DNA of 64,000 nucleotides from Epithemia pelagica (Eukaryota; Bacillariophyta; Bacillariophyceae; Surirellales; Surirellaceae): assembly GCA_946965045.2 (NCBI GenBank), contig OX337228.1, positions 1,736,001 through 1,800,000 on the forward strand, read 5' to 3'. Below, in pieces: positions 58,181 to 64,000 of the stretch (position 1 is the stretch's first letter; each line of letters opens with the position of its first letter). A program made the position numbers and the translations under genes. The notes under the pieces are model-generated. The model saw nothing but the letters and a program-made list of their open reading frames with translations. It ran no database searches and was not told where the DNA came from.

Positions 58181-58642
58181 AGAAGTTACATCAACTACAC
58201 CAACACGCGCAAGGATAACCTATATTGAGACGGAACCACCCTGCAATTGTGGAAAGACCCAGTGTGAAGAACAAAAAGGAACTCATTCTTTGCTTTAAGT
58301 GCTATCTTTTTTGTGTCTGCCGTCCAAGGCACAGGTTGCTGTTTTTGTTGTTGTTGCTGCTGCTACAGTTGTGGGTATGTGATTTGTCACGGGCTTGCTG
58401 GGAAGAGAAAAATGACCTTATATCTTCTTCAAAAAAACGAGGCTTTGCAGCCCAGAACAGCCACAGCACCAAGCATAAAAACTACGCCTGCAAACGACCC
58501 ACCCAGAGGCCAAGCCTGAAAATATATTATATGTGCGCGATTGGAAGATTCGGAGCTTTTTGTTGTTGTTGAGTTATTTTTTGTTGTTTTAGAGAAATCT
58601 TCTTCTTCTTCTTCCTTCTTTTTTGCCACCACCGCGATGCTA
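58181..58642. other. Intergenic, convergent 3' ends
   Basis: 462 bp with T/C-rich runs (for example 'cttcttcttcttcc' near 58600). No gene recognised. Confidence 0.6.
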
Positions 58643-59977
58643 CTACGGATGATGATGACGATAACGATTAGTAATAAGAATGATAGAGTTGCATAGTAAA
58701 CAGGCTACCATAAACCCCACTGCAAATCCTTCCAGCCAAGGTTGACCATAGGGTCTTGTCGTCGTGTCATCATCATCATTTCGATCACCTTGATTACGCT
58801 CCTGTGAGTTGTATAGGTTCTTGTTTGTTGTCACTGTTGTTGTCTTGGTTGTTGCGATTGCTCCAGTCGGACTGTTTGGTGCTTTGGTTTTGGACTCGTT
58901 TTCTCGCGGATTGGATTTCTGTTGTTGTTTTGTATTTGCTAATGGTTTGGGGCTGAGATGAGCTTTTTGGTAAGCTCGTTGCAATCGTTCATGAGCCTTT
59001 TCAATGGCCGTGTCACGAACCGTCGTCGTCGTCGTCGTCCCACAACAATACGAGGGCTGGGCACGGCATACCAGGATTCGGTTTTGTGGAGTAATGCGAG
59101 GATCCAAAACCTTGATTCGTACAGTGTACGAGTATTCGGACGAATCCAAATCATCATCATCATCCACAAAAGAGGTTCTAGTAGACTTGTTGTGGGTGGT
59201 GTCATTCGTTTCTCCTTCTTGTTGGTGGTGGTTGAGTGCCTGACGACGAGGACGAGTCCAAACTTGTTGCTGGGCTCGTCCAGCCAAGAGAAGATCCATG
59301 ACAATTGGAAAGGGTACTTGTTAATTGCGAGCCGTGGCCTTCCAGGGTGCACCGGGTGTCAAATCGGTTTGACAACAGGGCATGACGGCACAATGAACTC
59401 CATATCGATAGGCAATTTGCATGGTTTCTTCGGACAAGTGTTGGCAGGCATGACAAGCCACCACCAAGATTTGAAGTCGACGACCATCCCTTTCGGAGTG
59501 GTTCGTGTCGTCCTGTGTCATGAGGAGCCGTTGGAGCTCGTTGGGCAAGGCCGTTCGCAAGCATTCGTGACGATAGCGTAATTGTTTTTGGCCGTGATAA
59601 AAGGGCGCCCAGACCTTGGCAACTCCACCGCCTTCTTGACCTACTTGAGCCGGATCAATGACACAAGCATGGCGTGCTGACGTTAACACCAAAAAGAGAG
59701 CCGCCACGGCACCATGGCCACCGGCAACATCGATCACGACATCCAAGGCGTGACTTTGTTGTTTGCGTTGTTTGTGCAACAAGGTGGATCGAACGCCATT
59801 GACAAAGGCATAGGATTCATCAAATTCCTTGACAGATGGACAACGAATTCGAGCCTTCCGCAAGGCATGAAACAATTCTTGCTCCAACGTTAACTTTTCA
59901 TCAGTCTTCTTTGTGTCGTTGGGTGTACTGTTTGGGTGCTGCCGGTGGGTTAAGGATTGGGGTGTATCTGCCGACAT
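58643..59977 (-). pseudogene. SAM-dependent methyltransferase-like gene interrupted by one in-frame TAA
   Basis: A single reading frame runs from ATG 59977 to the stop at 58643, broken only by a TAA at 59323-59321. The upstream 218 residues hold the methyltransferase core: DVVIDVAGGHGAVAALFLVL (SAM loop), ACVIDP, and VACHACQHLSEETMQIA...CAVMPCCQTD. Downstream, in the same frame, come VPFPIVMDLLLAGRAQ and VRIKVLDPRITPQNRILVCRA, which I recognise as the expected C-terminal part of the same family. The break therefore falls inside the enzyme, around KATARN-stop-QVPFP. It could be a nonsense mutation, programmed readthrough (the next codon is CAA), an assembly error, or two separate proteins. No GT-AG intron of sensible size spans the stop. 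The downstream part ends in a predicted C-terminal membrane anchor (GFAVGFMVACLLCNSIILI). Function unassigned. Confidence 0.65.
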
Positions 59978-60237
59978 TTCTGTTCAGTAATGGTGGCCTA
60001 ATCTTAATCTTCTCCTGTGGACAAACAATTGCCGAATACAAGATACTCTATTCACCTGGCTTTGAGATATAGATTCGCAACGACACAACCAATTCAACGA
60101 GATGGATGATGGATGCAAGGATTTTTTTCTGATTCGGCACGCGCCTGTCGCTCGGAAGTATCTTCTGATCGCTACTTAGTCGCGTATAATATGATCAAAG
60201 GAGGTCCACGTCATCAGTCATCACCCATTGTAGGACC
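59978..60237. promoter_or_regulatory. Divergent upstream region
   Basis: 260 bp between the split methyltransferase start and the next gene. 'gtataatatg' near 60184 is A/T-rich and 50 bp before the plus-strand ATG. The evidence for it as a promoter is weak. Confidence 0.3.
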
Positions 60238-61311
60238 ATGACGACCATGACGGGTCGCCATTGTCGTCGTTGTTGCAGTCATGTCTTGTTCTTTCCCATC
60301 CTCCTCTCTCTTCCGATTGCGTGCAGTGCCCTTTCTCCCACAATCCGTAAACAAGCAACTTTACAGCGGTGGAGTCACTCCCCCCTTTGTTCCTCTGCCA
60401 ATCCGAGCACCACAACTGGGAAAGATCCAACAAGCTGCTCCTCTTTCTTTCCCAATAATGAAGGGATAACGGCATTGGTTCGTGGTGTACCTACCAATTT
60501 GGAAAAGGACATTGAGGTAGCGCTTAGGCGACAGGGTATCCACTATCAAAGCTCCTGGGATGAGGAGAACACTCCGGCATGGACAACGACGACGACATGT
60601 GAGGAATTTGTGGTATACCAATGGAATGCCGCGGCTGGAATGCTCAAGCTTCAACCAACAAATTCTGCATCATTGGCGGTGAATCTCCCTCGGTGGATTC
60701 CTCTCCTGCAAGATCAAGAAACTGTGTTGGTTCGCAATGGGTGGTCCTTTCTCGATCATGACGACAACGACAACGACAATGAACCCATGTCGAAGGAGAC
60801 TACATCGGCTTCCCAGTGGGAAGGAACGTACAGTCCCAAATGGAACACAAATCCAAGCGTGATGGACCAAAAAACGGAAAGAGTGTCATCCCTGGGCTTT
60901 GCCTTGGATTTCCCGAATCTAGTGGAGGATCTCGCCCTGGAACGGTTGCAAACCGACTTGGCGCGACGCGTCTTGTTGGAAGGGGCCACCGACCCACCAG
61001 GGCTCAAGCGTACTCATAATGGTCATGATTGGACGGGATCCATGACGGACAAGAAGACTGGAATCTTTACCTGCGCCTTGACCCTCCTTCCATTGTTTTC
61101 CTCGACAGACTTGATGCCCACCACGGCCTCTTCGGGATGGCTCTCCTTTGCCCGACCCCTGGCCAAGGATCATGTTCTACTGTTCAATCCTACAACAACA
61201 ACAACAACCGATACAGCATCGTCTTTAGAATGTGACTTACGCACAGAAGTGCTTTGCCGGGACATTACTTTGGACCTGGAGAAGGCTATTGCATCAATGC
61301 GAGCGCCTTGA
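60238..61311 (+). CDS. Hypothetical protein with signal peptide, possibly plastid-targeted
   Basis: 357 residues, single exon, not recognised. The N-terminus has a basic head (MTTMTGRHCRRCCSH), hydrophobic core (VLFFPILLSLPIA) and a CSA|LSP junction, which loosely fits the diatom ASAFAP plastid motif with Leu at +1. The mature part mixes short ordered segments (ALVRGVPTNLEKDIEVALRRQGIHY, EEFVVYQWNAAAGMLKL, GFALDFPNLVEDLALERLQTDLARRVLLEG, DWTGSMTDKKTGIFTCALTLLP) with D/N/T-rich spacers. The strand-helix alternation suggests a folded protein. No catalytic motif stands out. Confidence 0.6.
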   Translation: MTTMTGRHCRRCCSHVLFFPILLSLPIACSALSPTIRKQATLQRWSHSPLCSSANPSTTTGKDPTSCSSFFPNNEGITALVRGVPTNLEKDIEVALRRQGIHYQSSWDEENTPAWTTTTTCEEFVVYQWNAAAGMLKLQPTNSASLAVNLPRWIPLLQDQETVLVRNGWSFLDHDDNDNDNEPMSKETTSASQWEGTYSPKWNTNPSVMDQKTERVSSLGFALDFPNLVEDLALERLQTDLARRVLLEGATDPPGLKRTHNGHDWTGSMTDKKTGIFTCALTLLPLFSSTDLMPTTASSGWLSFARPLAKDHVLLFNPTTTTTTDTASSLECDLRTEVLCRDITLDLEKAIASMRAP

Positions 61312-62479
61312 ATTTTGTACCCCTCCAAACTACCACTTCCACAGACTGTACAAGTCCAACAACCATTGGTGGAGCGATCGAGTCCACGGCAAGGCATGCA
61401 CGCAACGTATTGCAAGGTCCCCGTTCGTATCAACCACTGATGGAGGATACAGATTCGATGGATCCTGCAGTGTTGCTCCTCCGTCGCATCGTGACACAAG
61501 AACAAGAATGACAGCAAACGTTGTTCCCACCAAACGATGGACCTGCAGATGGAGAGTGCTCCAACAGGCTACGTTGTGTGGAAGTAGCAGCCATGAGATA
61601 ACCTCACATTGGTCTACGATGAGAGTGCTGTATGTAGGAGGATTCGTCTTCATTGCCGGTCCCGTCGTTTCTACCGATTGTCCAACCATAACAAGCAGTG
61701 TGTTCAAAAGTTGCATCATGAGTCATCCCCCTTGAATCGACATGGTTTTGTCGCCTTTCCTCGGCCGACAGACCCGCACGTGGTACTCACACAAGCCTCA
61801 TCACATGTTACTGATATGTGATATGGCAATTTAGTATCTCCATTCCAAGCCTTGGAAGTTTGAAGATAATGATTGTTTCAAAAAGGATCAGTCATTCGTC
61901 CTGCGTTGCTCGTTCTACGATCTAGAGGAGTACGAGTGGTATGGATAATGGATGAGATATAAAGTAGGAGTAGGTAGTGCCTCAATCTCAACCTTTCGGA
62001 TCTAGAACTCTAGGAGGACCTCGCACTACAGAGCACCTATATATAAAGCGATAGGAATGCGACTCAATGAGGGAGAATTTCTCGAGACACGCATTCCCAA
62101 AGATTCCCATTCTCTACATTGAAGAATCTGTGTGTGTCACACACGCAACGTTCTCGTAGAACATCACGCACATCACTGCGTTCTCCTTCACATCATTCTC
62201 GTCTCTCTTGTCAATTCGGCAACGACGACAATCAAGTCACAACCTTGGTAGTCTTTCCAACAAGCCACTCTTTCTATCAATCAATCCAACAAGTTTGCCC
62301 CTCGACACTTTTCTCCAGAGGCCATTCCTTTTTTCCACTACAAACAAACGAACACGAGCCCATTCTTCCCAACATCGTGCCTCTTCTTGTCGACAATAAT
62401 TCCCAGACGTGTCGTGTCGATTTCATCCCTCATTGTCCACAGAGCAGTCAATCATCTTGGCATCTTTATCCCTACTATC
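61312..62479. other. Intergenic upstream of URC1, with TATA-like elements
   Basis: 1168 bp. TATA-like 'gatataaag' (~61957) and 'ctatatataaag' (62037-62048) occur. The latter is about 430 bp upstream of the URC1 ATG and could mark a promoter with a long leader or leader intron. The frames in this stretch look like chance. Confidence 0.5.
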
Positions 62480-64000
62480 ATGGTTCCCGCCCTTACTTTA
62501 CCACCAGCCAAATCCACGACCACCGGTTCCACTACAACGACGACAATAACAGCAACAAACGGCACAAGCAGCAAAAGTGGCATGAAGCGCGATGCCGGTG
62601 AATCCATTTCAGGATTGTCCCCCGTCTTGGGTCCCAAGAAAACCAAGACGGATCATTTGGGTGGGTGAAATGTCCTAGTGTCTTGCAAAATGTGTTTTTT
62701 GGTTGTCTCACACGTGTCTCATCATTTGCTGTTCCATGTCGGGTGCGCTTCTCTGTGATGGGTCATTTTGACGGCCAAACAACGGTCGATTGATTCATCT
62801 TACTTAATTGCTTACGAACTTGCTTCATTTCGATGGAGGTAGAAGAGGACGGTATCCCCGTTCCTGAAATTAGCAGGTTGGTTCATGTTCGTTTGGTTAT
62901 GGTGATGTCTTGTTGTTTTACTGATTGATGCATCTGTGGTCTCACGTTGGTTGTTTGGCGTTTTCCTCTGTTTGCTGATCATGTGTGTCTCTCAGTGGAA
63001 ACAATCACATTGCCTTGACTTCACATCCGGATGCGTTTGGTGTCGATCCTGTGCCGATTTCCTGGGGCCATCCCGATCCCAAAATTCGTGGCCCCGTCAT
63101 TTGTACGGTCCGTCATTCCGCGCAACGCAATGCCATTGGGGCCCATTCCGGATCGTATTGTGTCTATACGGGGCTGGCGGTGGCGGCCAACAAGCTCGAT
63201 CCCGACTATGTACCCAATTTACGATTGACGAGCCCCGTATTTCCCATTGGTCCGCATCCGTCCTGGTCCGATCCTCGCAAAATTGGGACGTTGGATCCCT
63301 TTGGACATTTAACGACCGAATGCTATGGAGAGTGGCTGGAAAAGGGGTGGGATATCCGTCCCACCATTGCCGTGACCAAGGCACACATTGATTTACCAGA
63401 GTGTCGAGAGGCGGTCCAAAAGGGACGCATGGTACCAGATGGCAAAATATTAATGCCGTCGGGACAATCCATTGTCTGTAAGGCGGCCATTGAACCGGTC
63501 TGGTACTTGCCAGAAGTGGCCCGTCGCTTTCAAACCACTGAAACCAATTTGCGCTTTTCCATTTTTCGTATGACCAATGGCATGTATCCGGAACTCATTA
63601 CTCGACCGGATATCAAGGTCTTTCTGCCTCCGATTGGTGGTTTGACCATTTATATTTGGGGCGATCCCGATACCATCCCCGACGAAGACATTGAATTGAC
63701 CTGTCGTGTCCACGACGAGTGCAATGGAAGTGATGTGTTTGGGAGTGATATTTGTACCTGTCGACCCTACTTGACGCATGCCATTGAAGAATGCATTGCC
63801 ACGGCGCAACGGGGTGGTTGTGGCATTGTCATTTACTTTCGCAAGGAGGGACGGAGTTTGGGGGAAGTGACCAAGTATCTCGTGTACAATACTCGCAAAC
63901 GACAAAAGGGTGGCGATTCGGCCGATCGGTACTTTTCCTGTACCGAACAAGTCGCGGGGGTTCAAGATACACGATTCCAGGCCCTCATGCCGGATCCCTT
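62480..64000 (+). CDS. URC1: URC1-type GTP cyclohydrolase II-like protein (3' partial)
   Basis: Two visible exons, 62480..62664 and 62996..64000; the frame continues past the right edge (396 residues seen). The intron (331 bp) has a GTGAAA donor and CTCTCAG acceptor in phase 2, joining ...TDHLGG|GNNHIALTSHP. Recognisable segments include RGPVICTVRHSAQRNAIGAHSGSY, TECYGEWLEKGWDIRPTIAVTKAHI, and the GCH-II zinc motif RVHDEC...DICTC, with Cys codons at 63720, 63753 and 63759 (C-x10-C-x-C). YFRKEGRSLGE replaces the RQEGRGIGL of riboflavin enzymes. In yeasts, URC1 is needed for uracil catabolism by the URC pathway, probably via a GCH-II-like activity. The N-terminal ~60 residues are T-rich. Riboflavin synthesis is the alternative, but the family wording favours URC1. 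Confidence 0.85.

Noticed and set aside
59300-59360. A short intron removing the in-frame TAA of the methyltransferase
   Set aside because: The only GT-AG pair that keeps frame is 36 nt, shorter than any intron in this window (123-331 bp), and it would delete the conserved PWKATARN stretch.
1-64000. tRNA, rRNA, CRISPR or transposon features
   Set aside because: I looked for B-box-like sequences, spaced repeats, transposase motifs and long terminal repeats by eye and saw none convincing; tRNAscan-SE and RepeatMasker would settle it.

Overview
The window looks like nuclear DNA of a diatom, probably a pennate one. Four things point there: a DUF6824-type domain (24546-26258), a protein with a 'WYT...RGLE' signature that I associate with diatom proteomes (30870-33164), a plastid pre-sequence with an ASAFAP-like junction read as VEA|FLAP (37582-40460), and compact intron-poor genes with short GT-AG introns. 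Many proteins carry long Q, N, T, S or D/E runs encoded by CAA, ACC and GAC microsatellites. I assign no species.

Layout. 1-9 kb: an ERCC4-type nuclease running off the left edge, an EF-hand membrane protein, a geranylgeranyltransferase-I beta subunit (one intron) and a TrmA-like RNA methyltransferase. 9-21 kb: the 9-1-1 clamp subunit RAD1 (one intron, very long tail), a divergent TRF4/TENT4-like nucleotidyltransferase, a PPR protein, and a 1180-residue fusion of a PhyH-type dioxygenase with an alpha/beta hydrolase. 21-33 kb: a small membrane protein, a protein combining a UBR-box-like zinc finger with a 2OG-dioxygenase-like core, a DUF6824 regulator, an ADCK/UbiB-type kinase, a basic coiled-coil protein and the RGLE protein. 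33-50 kb: COG5, a thylakoid-lumen CYP38-like cyclophilin, ATIC (three exons), a ureide-permease-like transporter, a MEKHLA-domain protein, a C2H2-type zinc-cluster protein and a mitochondrial carrier. 50-58 kb: three SWEET sugar-transporter genes in tandem, the first two a recent duplication. 58-64 kb: a methyltransferase-like gene split by one in-frame TAA, a secretory hypothetical protein, and the 5' part of a URC1/GTP-cyclohydrolase-II-like gene running off the right edge.

There is no operon logic, but several divergent pairs share short upstream regions: PGGT1B/methyltransferase, RAD1/TENT4, DUF6824/ADCK, COG5/cyclophilin and ATIC/ureide permease. Two of these regions hold conspicuous repeats or palindromes. 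Gene models were joined by matching GT-AG junctions to reading phase and to family sequence as I know it. No transcript evidence was available. I saw no tRNA, rRNA, CRISPR array or transposon by eye.

The best candidates for something undescribed are the UBR-box plus 2OG-dioxygenase protein, the PhyH-hydrolase fusion, the stop-split methyltransferase, the SWEETs with oversized cytosolic insertions, and the palindromes between the DUF6824 and ADCK genes.
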